A stretch of 64,000 bases of DNA from Vulgatibacter incomptus (GCF_001263175.1 NZ_CP012332.1:2663501-2727500); one strand, 5' to 3'. Numbered from the stretch's first letter, positions 46,441 through 56,291 are shown. Translations and numbers: made by a program. The notes: generated by a model not told the origin, from the letters alone.

Positions 46441-47679
46441 TCAGCGCGACGTGATGGGGCGGCCCTTGGCGATCGCGTCGGCGATCCCTTCCGCCGACCG
46501 GCGCACTGCTTCCGCCTCGGCCTCGGCGCGGCGGGCGGCAAGCGAGCTCGCGGCCCGGGCGTTTTCGGCGGCCTCCGCCCGGCGCTCCGCCGCTCGCATC
46601 CGCTCCTCGGCCTCCCGGGCGCGCAAGATCGCGGACTCCGCCCGCTCCTCCGCCTCCCGGAGCCTCCGACCCACCGGATCGTCGTTGTCCGCGCGGCCCG
46701 AAGCGTCCCGTGAGAAGGACAGGTCGTTCGCCGGATCCAGGGCGTCGAGCCGGAGCTGCCTCGCGACCGCGCGGGCCCGAGCGACCTCGGCCTCGAGGGC
46801 GGCGAGCTCGTCACTCGCGTCGTCCGACTGCCGCGAGCGCAGGCTCTCGACCAGCGCTTCCAGCTCCTCCATCCGCAGCCGGTCGGCCGCCGCGGCCGCT
46901 CGAAGCGTCACGGTCTCCGCTTCCAGCTCCTCTGCGCGCAGCCGCAGCCCAGCGGACTCGAGCCGGGCCTCCGCGAGCCCGGCGGCCAGCGCGTCGGCGC
47001 GCTCCAGCACGACCACTTCACGCACGGAGGTGGATTCGACGATCGGCCGAAGGGGCTGGAGCCGGAGCGCGTGCTCCCAGACGTCCGCGTCGTGCTCGCC
47101 GCAGACGAAGAGCCAGTACGCGGCCTCTTCGCCGCCCGCGTCGCCCTCCTCGACCGTGAGCGCCGTTCCGGTGCGAGCCGACGGCGAGACCACCCAACCC
47201 GCGATCGATCGCTGGGTCGCCACCTCTACCGACGGGAAGGCAGCGGCGAGGAGCGCAGCGGTCCGGGCGTACGCCGCGGCATCGCCGGCCTCGCAGGACC
47301 GGGAGTACCCGCTGCCGCGCACCGCGACGACGAGCCTGCCTCCGGGCGCGAGAGCGTCCCTCAGCGCGGCCAGCCCACCCTCGTCGAAGATCCACGACGG
47401 ATCGTGGACCACCGCCAGATCGAATCGAGCCGCAGGGAGGGAGCCGAGGCCCTCCGGCTCGAAGCGCAGGCCGGGGCCGCCGTGCTCGCGCTGCGCCGCC
47501 ACCGCCGAGGCCGGATCCCGATCCACCGACACGACCGAGGCTGCGCCGCGATCGTGCAGCGCCAGCGCGCTCGTGCCGCCGCAAGCGCCGATCGCCCCGA
47601 GCTCGAGGATCCGCGCGCCGCGGACCATCGGCTGGAGGAAGAGCTGACGGGCGAAGATGACGTCGCGAGCCGAGGTCAT
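46441..47679 (-). CDS. SAM-methyltransferase-like domain fused to a long coiled coil
   Basis: 412 aa. Residues 1-190 are a Rossmann methyltransferase fold (motif I ILELGAIGACGGTSAL, an acidic SVDRDP after beta2, and DLAVVHDP). Residues 210-400 are an almost uninterrupted Ala/Glu/Arg-rich coiled coil. Motif I ExGxxGACG keeps the glycines. Substrate unknown; the coiled coil suggests a scaffolded or polymerising protein, as in Myxococcota motility and polysaccharide complexes. Its start overlaps the upstream membrane-protein gene by 4 nt. Confidence 0.75.
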   Translation of the reverse strand: MTSARDVIFARQLFLQPMVRGARILELGAIGACGGTSALALHDRGAASVVSVDRDPASAVAAQREHGGPGLRFEPEGLGSLPAARFDLAVVHDPSWIFDEGGLAALRDALAPGGRLVVAVRGSGYSRSCEAGDAAAYARTAALLAAAFPSVEVATQRSIAGWVVSPSARTGTALTVEEGDAGGEEAAYWLFVCGEHDADVWEHALRLQPLRPIVESTSVREVVVLERADALAAGLAEARLESAGLRLRAEELEAETVTLRAAAAADRLRMEELEALVESLRSRQSDDASDELAALEAEVARARAVARQLRLDALDPANDLSFSRDASGRADNDDPVGRRLREAEERAESAILRAREAEERMRAAERRAEAAENARAASSLAARRAEAEAEAVRRSAEGIADAIAKGRPITSR

Positions 47680-48500
47680 CGGGCCCCGTCCATCGCAGCG
47701 GCATCCTCCTCCGCCGCTGCCCTCGGGGGTTCTTCCGCCGCCGGCGCCGCCGACGGGGAGCGGGCCTGGGCCTCTCCGGTCACGGCAGGAGCCGATCCCG
47801 AATCGTCCAGGGAGCCCCTGGGCTCGGAGCCTTCGACCCGCCCCTGCATGCGGGCGAGCACGTCCCCGAGCGTATTCGTCGCCGCGATCACGCGGTCGAG
47901 GAGCCTGGCCGCCTCCCTACCCCGTCCCGTGGGCACCTGGGCGGCGAGGAGCAGCTTCTCGTTCACTCCCTGCAGGATGGCGATCGACTCGCTCAGCCGG
48001 GCCCGCCCGTCCGAGAACGCGACCTCGGCCTGCACCTCCCGCAGCCGGGCGACCTGGTCGCCCGAGATCCCCGGCAGCAGGGCGGCCCTCTCCACGTACG
48101 CCCCGCCCTCACGCAGCGCGCCGGGGTCGTCCGAGACCAGGCGCCGGTGCGCCCAGTCGAGCAGGAGGTCGAAGAGCGCCTGGTCGAGGTCCTGGCGCTC
48201 GTCGAATCGCTTCTCCGGAACCGCGGCCCAGGACGGGAGCTCGATCGGCGCGTAGGCCTTCGCGAGGTTGGGATCCTCCGGCAGGTATGCGGTCTTCCAG
48301 GAGGGCAGCCACGACCCGCGGGAGACCACGAGCCGCCGCCCCTCCGTCGCGAGGAAGTAGAAGCGCCGGTTGCGCTCGGCGAGGAGGAAGAAGGTGGACG
48401 CCGCGAGCCCGGCGATCAGCGCCAACAGCGCGAGCCGCTTGGTCCGCGCGAGCGCGCCTCCGCCCTCGTGCTTCTTCGCCTCGTCGGTCTCTCCACTCAC
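47676..48500 (-). CDS. single-pass membrane protein of unknown function
   Basis: 274 aa from the GTG at 48500, which has GGAGGA upstream. Cytoplasmic Lys-rich tail, one transmembrane helix (about 22-42), then a helical extracytoplasmic domain and an Ala/Pro/Glu-rich tail. No recognised domain. It is overlapped by the methyltransferase/coiled-coil gene (ATGA) and has its own promoter TTGAGG-18-TATTCT, so it may head a sub-operon. Confidence 0.72.
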   Translation of the reverse strand: MSGETDEAKKHEGGGALARTKRLALLALIAGLAASTFFLLAERNRRFYFLATEGRRLVVSRGSWLPSWKTAYLPEDPNLAKAYAPIELPSWAAVPEKRFDERQDLDQALFDLLLDWAHRRLVSDDPGALREGGAYVERAALLPGISGDQVARLREVQAEVAFSDGRARLSESIAILQGVNEKLLLAAQVPTGRGREAARLLDRVIAATNTLGDVLARMQGRVEGSEPRGSLDDSGSAPAVTGEAQARSPSAAPAAEEPPRAAAEEDAAAMDGAR

Positions 48501-48535
48501 GGCAGGTCCTCCGTACACCCTCGAAAAGGGCGCCG

Positions 48536-48565
48536 AGAATAATCGGGTCCCGGATCGGACCTCAA
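48536..48565 (-). promoter_or_regulatory. promoter upstream of the 48-kb membrane-protein gene
   Basis: TTGAGG (48560-48565) and TATTCT (48536-48541) on the minus strand, 18-bp spacer, 36 bp upstream of the GTG start. The third short repeat abuts the -35 box, as it does at 15.3 kb. Confidence 0.5.
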
Positions 48566-48566
48566 G

Positions 48567-48586
48567 ATGGCTGGTGTCAAACGGCC
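48567..48586 (-). repeat. short TTTGACACCAGCCA repeat, copy 3
   Basis: GGCCGTTTGACACCAGCCAT on the minus strand, matching the other two copies except at the ends. The hpt stop codon TGA lies inside it. Confidence 0.7.
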
Positions 48587-49107
48587 CCCTCGAGGATCCC
48601 GAGGAAGCCGAGGTTTCGATACTTCTGCGCGTGGTCGAGGCCGTAGCCCACCACGAACTCGTCGGGGATCGAGAAACCGAGGTAGACGATCTCGATGGGA
48701 ACGCGCATGCGGGCCGGCTTCTCGAGGAGCGAGCAGACGGCCAGCGAGGCCGGATGCCGCGTCGCGAGGTTGTCGAGCAGGTAGCGCATGGTGAGCCCGG
48801 TGTCGACGATGTCCTCCACGAGCAGGACGTGCTTCCCGGTGATCGGGTGCGAGAGATCCGAGGTCAGCTGAACCACGCCGGAGCTCTTCGTGTTTCCGCC
48901 GTAGGACGCGACGCCGAGGAAGTCGATCGAGATCGGCAGGTCGATCGCGCGCACCAGGTCGGCGAAGAACATGAACGAGCCCTTGAGCACGCCCACCACC
49001 ACGAGCTCCTTGCCCTGGTAGTCGCGGGTGATCCGCGTCCCCAGCTCTCCGACCCGGGCCGCGATCGCCGCCTCGTCGTGGAGCACCTTCACGCCTGGTA
49101 GGTTCAT
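48577..49107 (-). CDS. hpt: hypoxanthine phosphoribosyltransferase
   Basis: 176 aa, normal length. Purine salvage enzyme converting hypoxanthine or guanine plus PRPP to IMP or GMP. PRPP-binding motif [12 protein letters not shown] and the [10 protein letters not shown] and [10 protein letters not shown] loops are intact. ATG at 49107 was chosen; the frame continues upstream without support. It is first in the leftward series of regulators and divergent from ispE. The prs gene at 50.6 kb supplies its co-substrate but is on the other strand. Confidence 0.94.
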   Translation of the reverse strand: MNLPGVKVLHDEAAIAARVGELGTRITRDYQGKELVVVGVLKGSFMFFADLVRAIDLPISIDFLGVASYGGNTKSSGVVQLTSDLSHPITGKHVLLVEDIVDTGLTMRYLLDNLATRHPASLAVCSLLEKPARMRVPIEIVYLGFSIPDEFVVGYGLDHAQKYRNLGFLGILEGAV

Positions 49108-49209
49108 TGGTCCAGCTCTCCCACTGCGCCATCGATACCACGTCGGGCCAGGGCCGTCGGACGGGTTCGGCTTGACGGCGGCCGCCGATATCGAGGATTT
49201 GCGGGGATC

Positions 49210-50085
49210 GTGCACGTCTACGACGCCGTCGCCCCCGCCAAGGTCAACCTCACCCTCCACGTGCTGTCGAAGCGCCCCGACGGCTACCACGACCTCGCGT
49301 CGCTCATGGTGCCGATCTCCCTGGCCGATCGGCTCCGGATCGAGGTCGGTGAAGGCTCGGCGGTTCGGGTGGAGGTGCCGGGCCGGCCGGAGCTCGAGGG
49401 GGACTCGAACCTCTGCGCCGCCGCGGCCCGGGCCTTCGCCCGGGAGCTCGGCTCGGCCGGGAGCGTGCGGGTGGTCCTCGACAAGCGCGTGCCTATCGCC
49501 GCGGGCCTGGGTGGAGGCTCATCTGACGCGGCCGCCGTCCTCCGCGCGCTGGCCCGCCACCGCGGCGTCGCCCTCGACGATCCCAGGCTCCACGCAGCCG
49601 CCCTCTCGGTCGGCAGCGACGTCCCCTTCTTCCTCCGCTGCGAGGCCGCCCTAGTGGGCGGGAGGGGCGAGCTCCTCCTCCCCGCCCCCGGCCTCCCGGA
49701 GCTCCTCGCCTTCGTCATCGTCCAGGCGCCCTATGGCGTCTCCGCCCGTGAGGCCTATGAGGGCCTGGCGGCGATGCGGGCCTCGGGCGAGCTTCCTCCC
49801 GGCCACGACGAGCCGCTCCCGGCCGCCCTGGGCTCCGCCGAGGAGGTCGCCGGCATCCTGACCAACGACCTCGAGGCGGCCGTGTCCCGGACCCGGCCTA
49901 TCGGGGACTGCAAGACCCGCCTACTGGAAGCCGGCGTCCTGGCCGCGCTGATGTCGGGTAGTGGACCGAGCGTCCTGGGGGTGGCGCGAGACGCCGCCCA
50001 CGCCGAGGCCTGCGCACGCTCCCTTCGGAGGGCGCCCGGCGAGGAGGTCCACGTCGCGAGGACGTTGAAGGCGTTCTCCGATTGA
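49210..50085 (+). CDS. ispE: 4-diphosphocytidyl-2-C-methyl-D-erythritol kinase
   Basis: 291 aa GHMP-type kinase of the non-mevalonate isoprenoid pathway. [12 protein letters not shown]-terminus, ATP-binding Gly-rich [15 protein letters not shown] and the C-terminal [12 protein letters not shown] motif are all present. GTG start. First gene of the rightward housekeeping set, 57 bp before spoVG. Confidence 0.95.
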   Translation: MHVYDAVAPAKVNLTLHVLSKRPDGYHDLASLMVPISLADRLRIEVGEGSAVRVEVPGRPELEGDSNLCAAAARAFARELGSAGSVRVVLDKRVPIAAGLGGGSSDAAAVLRALARHRGVALDDPRLHAAALSVGSDVPFFLRCEAALVGGRGELLLPAPGLPELLAFVIVQAPYGVSAREAYEGLAAMRASGELPPGHDEPLPAALGSAEEVAGILTNDLEAAVSRTRPIGDCKTRLLEAGVLAALMSGSGPSVLGVARDAAHAEACARSLRRAPGEEVHVARTLKAFSD

Positions 50086-50142
50086 GCGAGACTCACCGAT
50101 TCGTAGACGCATCGGCACTCGCCAAGACTGGGGGGCAGTCGG

Positions 50143-50451
50143 ATGGAGATCACCGAGGTTCGCGTATTCCCGATCAACGAAGAGCGACTCAAAGCCTACG
50201 TCACCATCACGCTGGACGACTGCTTCGTGGTCCACGACCTTAAGGTGATCCACGGCAACACCGGCCTCTTCGTCGCCATGCCAGCGAAGAAGCGTAGGGA
50301 CGGCACCTTCAAGGACATCGCCCACCCCCTCAACAGCGCGACGCGCGAGCGAATGGAGCAGGTGATCCTGGACGAATACGACCGGGAGGTCCGCCGGGTC
50401 GAGGTCCTCGACCCGCCGCCGCTCCCCCGCGCCGCCGGCGGACACGACTAA
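50143..50451 (+). CDS. spoVG: septation protein SpoVG
   Basis: 102 aa. [31 protein letters not shown]-type core and the [13 protein letters not shown] helix are diagnostic. SpoVG is a small site-specific DNA/RNA-binding regulator, well studied in Bacillus and Staphylococcus and conserved in Myxococcota. ispE-spoVG-prs order recalls the Firmicute ispE/purR/spoVG/glmU/prs region. Confidence 0.95.
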   Translation: MEITEVRVFPINEERLKAYVTITLDDCFVVHDLKVIHGNTGLFVAMPAKKRRDGTFKDIAHPLNSATRERMEQVILDEYDREVRRVEVLDPPPLPRAAGGHD

Positions 50452-50505
50452 GGGTCCTGTCGCGGGAGCGCCGGGTTCCCGCCGCAGGAGCGCCTCCTTG
50501 GTGGG

Positions 50506-50534
50506 TTGCGCAGGTTCGAGGTGTCGCCTATAAG
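50506..50534 (+). promoter_or_regulatory. promoter of prs
   Basis: TTGCGC (50506-50511), 17-bp spacer, TATAAG (50529-50534), 71 bp before the prs start. The rest of the 154-bp spoVG-prs gap has no gene. Confidence 0.5.
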
Positions 50535-50605
50535 CCGCACGCGACGGCGTCGCTCGAAGGCAATTTCTCCTCGAGACGACCGCGCCCCAGGCGGAGCCCG
50601 CGCAG

Positions 50606-51553
50606 ATGAGTCGAGACTTCAAGGTCTTTTCCGGAAACTCGAACCCCCAGCTCGCCAAGGACATCTGCGCCTATCTCGAGCGCCCGCTCTCCCGCGCAGA
50701 CGTGGGCCGGTTCTCGGACGGCGAGATCAACGTCGAGATCGGCGAGAACGCCCGAGGGATCGACTGCTTCCTCGTGCAGTCCACCTGCCGCCCGACCAAC
50801 GACAACCTGATGGAGCTCCTGGTGATGATCGATGCGCTGAAGCGCGCGTCGGCCACCTCCATCACCGCCGTGATCCCCTACTACGGCTACGCGCGCCAGG
50901 ATCGGAAGGTCGCCCCCCGCACGCCCATCACGGCGAAGCTGGTCGCGGACCTCCTCACCTCCGCCGGCGCCGACCGCATCCTGTCGATGGACATGCACGC
51001 GGGGCAGATCCAGGGCTTCTTCAACATCCCCTTCGATCACCTCTACGCTGCGCCGGTCCTGGTCGATCACCTCATGCGGAACATCACGGATCCGGACAAC
51101 CTCGTGATCGTCTCCCCCGACGCCGGCGGCGTGGAGCGGGCGCGGGCCTACTCCAAGCGCCTGGGCGCGTCCCTCGCGATCGTGGACAAGCGCCGGGCGA
51201 AGGCCAACGTCGCCGAGGTGATGAACCTCATCGGCGACGTCGACGGCAAGCACGCGGTGCTCCTCGACGACATGATCGACACGGCGGGCACCCTCACCGG
51301 CGCCGCCGCGGCGCTGGTCGAGAAGGGCGCGACCCGCGTGTCCGCCTGCGCGGTCCACCCGGTCTTCTCGGGCCCCGCGATCAAGCGCCTCGAGGAGTCG
51401 GCCATCGACGAGGTCATCGTCACCGACACCATCCCGCTCATGCCGGACGCGGCCGCCTGCTCCAAGATCAAGGTGCTCTCGGTGGCCCGGCTCTTCGGTG
51501 AGGCGATCCAGCGGATCCACTCCGCCGACTCCCTCTCCTCGCTGTTCCTCTAG
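50606..51553 (+). CDS. prs: ribose-phosphate pyrophosphokinase
   Basis: 315 aa. Makes PRPP from ribose-5-phosphate and ATP. SDGEINVEIGENARG, the flexible loop YYGYARQDRK, DMHAGQIQGFF and the PRPP loop DDMIDTAGT are intact. Normal length. Followed by rplY after 112 bp, the usual prs-ctc order. Confidence 0.97.
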   Translation: MSRDFKVFSGNSNPQLAKDICAYLERPLSRADVGRFSDGEINVEIGENARGIDCFLVQSTCRPTNDNLMELLVMIDALKRASATSITAVIPYYGYARQDRKVAPRTPITAKLVADLLTSAGADRILSMDMHAGQIQGFFNIPFDHLYAAPVLVDHLMRNITDPDNLVIVSPDAGGVERARAYSKRLGASLAIVDKRRAKANVAEVMNLIGDVDGKHAVLLDDMIDTAGTLTGAAAALVEKGATRVSACAVHPVFSGPAIKRLEESAIDEVIVTDTIPLMPDAAACSKIKVLSVARLFGEAIQRIHSADSLSSLFL

Positions 51554-51591
51554 ACTGCCGTGTTTCGCGCGTGGTAGATCGCGCGGCTTCG

Positions 51592-51610
51592 CCGGCCCTC
51601 CCTGGGCCGG
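51592..51610 (+). other. GC-rich hairpin between prs and rplY
   Basis: CCGGCCC (51592-51598), loop TCCCT, GGGCCGG (51604-51610), no T tract after it. It may be a transcript-end or attenuator/processing structure between prs and rplY. Confidence 0.4.
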
Positions 51611-51665
51611 AAAGCAGTCAATATGCGGCTTACACAAGCGGCCGCTCGATCCCAAGGACGTCGCC

Positions 51666-52286
51666 ATGATCCAGACGAAGCTCGCAGCCCAGGTCCGTGA
51701 GAAGACCGGCAAGGGCGTGGCCCACCGCCTCCGCGCCAGCAAGATGATCCCCGCCGTCATCTACGGCCCCCACCAGGAGAAGCCGCTGACCATCGCGGTG
51801 GATCCGAAGGCCCTCCGCGCGGCCATCCAGACGGCGCATCGGTTCAACACCATCCTCACCCTCGAGCTGGACCAGGGCGGGTCGAAGACCGCGCTCCTCA
51901 AGGACTACCAGCAGGATCCGGTCAGCCGCGAGCTGCTCCACGCCGACTTCTACGAGGTCGCGCTGGACAAGCCCGTCACCGTTCCGGTCCCGCTCGTCCT
52001 CGTCGGCAAGGCCCAGGGCGTCACCGAGGGCGGCATCCTCTCCCAGAACCGCCGGGTGATCGACGTCGTCTGCCTCCCCAACCAGATCCCGGAGAAGATC
52101 GAGGTCGACGTCACCGATATGAAGGTGAACCAGGCCCTGCACGCCTCCGACGTGAAGGCCCCCGAGGGGATCGCCCTGCGCTACCTCACGGACTTCACCA
52201 TCGCCGTGATGTCGGCCCCTGAGGTCGAGGCTGCCGCTCCTGCCGCCGAGGCGGCCGCCGCGAAGCCTGCCAAGGGCAAGAAGTAA
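51666..52286 (+). CDS. rplY: 50S ribosomal protein L25 (Ctc/TL5 form)
   Basis: 206 aa, the long two-domain CTC form. N-terminal 5S-rRNA-binding domain (VREKTGKGVAHRLRASKMIPAVIYG) and a C-terminal TL5 beta domain (about 95-185), with an Ala/Lys tail. ATG 51666. Located between prs and pth as in many bacteria. Confidence 0.95.
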   Translation: MIQTKLAAQVREKTGKGVAHRLRASKMIPAVIYGPHQEKPLTIAVDPKALRAAIQTAHRFNTILTLELDQGGSKTALLKDYQQDPVSRELLHADFYEVALDKPVTVPVPLVLVGKAQGVTEGGILSQNRRVIDVVCLPNQIPEKIEVDVTDMKVNQALHASDVKAPEGIALRYLTDFTIAVMSAPEVEAAAPAAEAAAAKPAKGKK

Positions 52287-52297
52287 GCCTTCCTACC

Positions 52298-52885
<588 letters not shown>

Positions 52886-52926
52886 AGAGCATCCTCTCGC
52901 TTCATCGGCGAGACGACATCCTCGCT

Positions 52927-52944
52927 GCGAGCCTTCGGTCTCGC
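52927..52944 (+). other. stem-loop in the rpsF leader
   Basis: GCGAGCC, loop TTC, GGT-CTCGC (one bulged T), 20 bp before the rpsF start. Leaders of rpsF-rpsR operons often carry an S6:S18-binding structure; whether this hairpin is one cannot be judged by eye. Confidence 0.25.
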
Positions 52945-52963
52945 GGCAATCCCAGGAGGAAAC

Positions 52964-53497
52964 ATGGCAGACGAGACTGCAGTGGCAGCCGCGCCCGTGG
53001 CCAAGGTCCACGCGAGCAAGGACACCCGGCGCGAGTACGAGACGATCTACCTGGTCCGTCAGGACCTCACCTCGGATCAGCTCGACAAGATCAAGGACCG
53101 CATCAAGGGCATCGTCGACCGCGAAGGCGGCCGGGTGATCAAGGTCACCACCTGGGGCAAGAAGAAGACTGCCTTCCTGGTGGGCAACAAGCAGGCGCGC
53201 GCGGTCTACGTGCACGTGAACTACCTCGGCCAGGGCCGCGCGGTCTCCGAGGTGGAGCGCAACCTCCGCAACATCGAAGAGGTGATCAAGTTCCAGACGA
53301 TCAAGCTCTCGGACGCCGTTCTGCCCGAGAGCCGCCCCACCGAGGAGGACGTCGTCCTCGAGGGCGATCGCGAGGAAGAGCAGCGCCCGGCTCGCGAAGA
53401 GGAGCGCGGTTCGCGCGGCGAGCGCGAACGCGACCGCGAGCGCGAGCGTGAGCCGGAAGGCCGCGGCGAAGAGGGCGAAGAGGAAGAGGCGGATTGA
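52964..53497 (+). CDS. rpsF: 30S ribosomal protein S6 with long charged C-terminal tail
   Basis: 177 aa. The S6 domain occupies about 18-120 ([28 protein letters not shown]). After residue 128 comes a 50-residue tail made almost only of Glu, Arg, Gly and Asp. The first 17 residues are an additional N-terminal stretch. ATG start after AGGAGG. First of rpsF-rpsR-rplI. Confidence 0.95.
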   Translation: MADETAVAAAPVAKVHASKDTRREYETIYLVRQDLTSDQLDKIKDRIKGIVDREGGRVIKVTTWGKKKTAFLVGNKQARAVYVHVNYLGQGRAVSEVERNLRNIEEVIKFQTIKLSDAVLPESRPTEEDVVLEGDREEEQRPAREEERGSRGERERDREREREPEGRGEEGEEEEAD

Positions 53498-53565
53498 CCC
53501 TTCGGGCGTGGCCTTCAGTCCACGCCCTCCGGTACGGAGTACCGAGATCCGAGAAGGAGAACGAG

Positions 53566-53910
53566 ATGGCATTTCGTGAAGGTCCCGGCGGCGGACGCCC
53601 CGGCGGAAGTGATGAACGTGGCGGGCGCGGCGGCGATGAGCGCGGCGGCCGCGGCGGCGGTGGTGGCGGCGGCTTTGGTGGACGGCGGGGTGGCTTCGGC
53701 CGCCGCAAGGTCTGCCGGTTCTGCGCCGACAAGACCGCGACGATCGACTACAAGGACGCGGCGACGCTGAAGCTCTTCCTCACCGAGCGCGGCAAGATCA
53801 TCCCCCGCCGCATCAGTGGAAACTGCGCGCAGCACCAGCGCCAGGTTGCCGCTGCCATCAAGCGTGGCCGCCAGGTTGCGCTGCTCCCCTACACCGTCAT
53901 CCAGGGCTAG
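53566..53910 (+). CDS. rpsR: 30S ribosomal protein S18 (zinc-ribbon form) with glycine-rich N-terminus
   Basis: 114 aa. Residues 1-45 are Gly/Arg-rich RGG-like repeats ([14 protein letters not shown]). The S18 core follows ([17 protein letters not shown]...LLPYTVIQG). The CxxC plus later CAQH makes it the zinc-binding variant. ATG 53566 has AAGGAG at the right distance. S18 and S6 form a heterodimer on the ribosome; both carry low-complexity tails here. Confidence 0.95.
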   Translation: MAFREGPGGGRPGGSDERGGRGGDERGGRGGGGGGGFGGRRGGFGRRKVCRFCADKTATIDYKDAATLKLFLTERGKIIPRRISGNCAQHQRQVAAAIKRGRQVALLPYTVIQG

Positions 53911-53931
53911 TCCCCCTTAGGAGAACACGCC

Positions 53932-54378
53932 ATGAAGATCATTCTGCGTGAGAGCGTCTCCAACCTGGGGAACGCTGGAGACGTGGTCGAGGTCCGCCCG
54001 GGCTACGGTCGGAACTTCCTCATCCCCAAGAAGAAGGCAGTGCTCGCCACCGTCGGCAACATCCGCCGGATCGAGCACGAGAAGCGCGTCGCCCTCGCCC
54101 ACCAGGCGAAGCTGAAGGCGGGCGCGACCGAGCTGGCCAAGCGGCTGGCCGCCGTCGAGATCACCATCGCCCGCCGCGTCGGCGAGCAGGACAAGCTCTT
54201 CGGCTCGGTGACGGCGATCGACATCGCCGAGAAGCTCGAGCCGATGAAGCTCGGGATCGAGCGGCGCCAGATCCACCTCGAGGAGCCGATCAAGACGCTC
54301 GGCACCTTCGAGATCCCGGTCCGGCTCCACCACGACGTGACCCAGGTCATCAAGGTCAACGTCGTCGCCCAGGAGTAG
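53932..54378 (+). CDS. rplI: 50S ribosomal protein L9
   Basis: 148 aa, standard. MKIILRESVSNLGNAGDVVEV and the PGYGRNFLIPKKKA helix are diagnostic; the C-terminal domain (about 80-148) is normal. Last ribosomal gene of the set, followed by a strong terminator. Confidence 0.97.
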   Translation: MKIILRESVSNLGNAGDVVEVRPGYGRNFLIPKKKAVLATVGNIRRIEHEKRVALAHQAKLKAGATELAKRLAAVEITIARRVGEQDKLFGSVTAIDIAEKLEPMKLGIERRQIHLEEPIKTLGTFEIPVRLHHDVTQVIKVNVVAQE

Positions 54379-54406
54379 GCCCAGGCAGATCAACGCCTGC
54401 GCAAGG

Positions 54407-54433
54407 AGGCCGGTCCCGTTCGTGGACCGGCCT
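54407..54433 (+). terminator. intrinsic terminator after rplI
   Basis: AGGCCGGTCC (54407-54416), loop CGTTCGT, GGACCGGCCT (54424-54433), then TCTGCGTTTCT. A perfect 10-bp stem. Confidence 0.85.
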
Positions 54434-54521
54434 TCTGCGTTTCTGGGCGCCATCCGGCTCGCGAGCGCCGGCCATTCGAACCCGCGCAGCCGCTGTCCCC
54501 CGGTTGCGCTAGAGTCCCACG

Positions 54522-55901
54522 ATGCGGCTCCGAAGCGATCGGGAGCGTGGCGAAGGCCAGCCCCGCAAGACGACCACCCTCCACGACATCGAAGCGGAAC
54601 GGGCGCTCCTGGGCGCCCTCCTCATCGATCCGCGCAAGGTCGCGGACATCGAAGGCCGCCTCGCCGCGGACACCTTCTACGACCCGCTCCACCGGCAGAT
54701 CTTCGGCGCGATGCTCGCGATCCCGGATCGCACCGCCATCGATCCGATCACCATCAAGGGCAAGCTCTCGGAGGCTGGCGTCCTCGACGCCGCCACGGCC
54801 GAGAGGCTGCGGGTGATCGAGGAGTCCACCCTCTCCGCCGCGAACGTCACCCACTACGTCGACATCGTGGCGGACAAGGCGCTCCGGCGCAGGCTCGCCT
54901 CGGTCGCCGACGAGATCGGGGGCCTCGCGGTCGAGGCGGGCAGCGACACGGCCGCGCTCATCGACGCCGCCGAGAAGGCCGTCTTCGAGGTCACGGACCA
55001 GGGGCGCAAGGGCGAGCCCCAGCTGCTCAAGGGCGTGCTCAAGGACACGATCGAGCTCGTCAAGAAGATGCGCTCGTCCAAGTCCGCGGTCACGGGGATG
55101 CCCACGGGGATCTACCAGCTCGACCGGCGGACCACGGGCTTCCACCCGGGCGAGCTCTTCATCCTCGCGGCGCGTCCCGGCGTGGGCAAGACCTCGCTGG
55201 CGATGAACATGGCCGTGCACGCCGCGGCGAGAGCGGATCCGCCCCGCGCCGTCGCCGTCTTCAACCTGGAAATGCCGGCGACCCAGCTCGCGCTGCGTAT
55301 GATCTGCTCGGAGGCCCGGATCAGCCAGGGAAAGCTCAAGAGCGGCAAGCTCTCCGATTACGACATGGGGCTGATCATCCAGCACGCCGCGTCGCTCTGG
55401 GAGGCGCCCATCTACGTGGACGACTCCAGCTCCCTGTCGATCATGGAGCTGCGCTCGAAGGCGCGGCGGCTCAAGCAGCAGGATCCCAACCTCGGCTTCA
55501 TCGTGATCGACTACCTCCAGCTCATGAGCTCACGAGGGAAGAGCGAGAGCCGCCAGCTCGAGATCGCCGAGATCTCCCGAGGCCTCAAGAGCCTCTCGAA
55601 GGAGCTGAGCCTGCCGATCCTCGCGCTCTCCCAGCTCTCCCGCGACGTGGAGAAGAACAAGCGCAAGCCCCAGCTCTCCGACCTGCGCGAGTCGGGGTCG
55701 ATCGAGCAGGACGCGGATTGTGTCATGTTCATCCACAGGGAGCCCGACGCCGAGCCGAACGGCGTCGGCGGCCCGATCCCGGTGGAGCTGATCATCGCCA
55801 AGCAGCGAAACGGCGGCATCGGCGGCTTCGACATGGTTTTCATGTCGGAGTACACCCGCTTCGAGAACGCTGCCGAGGAGGGCGAGGGCCCTCCGGCCTG
55901 A
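54522..55901 (+). CDS. dnaB: replicative DNA helicase
   Basis: 459 aa. Hexameric helicase of the replication fork. N-terminal DnaB domain (about 20-125: DIEAERALLGALLIDP) and a RecA-like domain with Walker A in ARPGVGKTS, Walker B FIVIDYLQLM and a C-terminal arginine region. No intein. Position after rplI is common in bacteria. Confidence 0.97.
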   Translation: MRLRSDRERGEGQPRKTTTLHDIEAERALLGALLIDPRKVADIEGRLAADTFYDPLHRQIFGAMLAIPDRTAIDPITIKGKLSEAGVLDAATAERLRVIEESTLSAANVTHYVDIVADKALRRRLASVADEIGGLAVEAGSDTAALIDAAEKAVFEVTDQGRKGEPQLLKGVLKDTIELVKKMRSSKSAVTGMPTGIYQLDRRTTGFHPGELFILAARPGVGKTSLAMNMAVHAAARADPPRAVAVFNLEMPATQLALRMICSEARISQGKLKSGKLSDYDMGLIIQHAASLWEAPIYVDDSSSLSIMELRSKARRLKQQDPNLGFIVIDYLQLMSSRGKSESRQLEIAEISRGLKSLSKELSLPILALSQLSRDVEKNKRKPQLSDLRESGSIEQDADCVMFIHREPDAEPNGVGGPIPVELIIAKQRNGGIGGFDMVFMSEYTRFENAAEEGEGPPA

Positions 55902-56037
55902 CCTACCCGGCCCGCTCGGGTCACAGGCCCCCGCGTTGGGCCCCGAAACGGGAATCCGCGCCCGGTGCCATCCCGGTGCGCGTGCCTATCGTCTCGCCCG
56001 GGACCGCCTCGAGGTCCTCGAAAGGACGAGAGTCGCC

Positions 56038-56217
56038 ATGAAGAAGATCGTGTTCCTGATGCTGGCGATGGCAGCCGCTGGCGCCATCGCGGCGGCCTGT
56101 GCAACCACCATGCCGCCGATGCAGCAGGCGGGCGCCGGCGCTGCGGGATCGAGCGGCAGCGGCGGAGGCGGTGGTGGTTCAAGTGGCGGAGGCGGGGGCG
56201 CCGGCGGATACCGGTAG
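56038..56217 (+). CDS. tiny glycine/serine-rich lipoprotein
   Basis: 59 aa. MKKIVFLMLAMAAAGAIAAAC gives a signal and lipobox; the mature part is a short Thr/Pro/Met stretch followed by Gly and Ser only. The start has AAGGACGA upstream. Function unknown; such tails may be flexible or scaffold material. Confidence 0.6.
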   Translation: MKKIVFLMLAMAAAGAIAAACATTMPPMQQAGAGAAGSSGSGGGGGGSSGGGGGAGGYR

Positions 56218-56291
56218 CGCTGCAGACGAGCGGAACCCTTTCATCGTGACGTTGAAGGTTTCCCGTGTGCGCCCGTCAGACGGCGCAGCGT

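Noticed and set aside
52927-52944. An S6:S18 autoregulatory element in the rpsF leader as a firm call.
   Set aside because: Only a short hairpin is visible, and I could not match the consensus, so it is listed at low confidence only.
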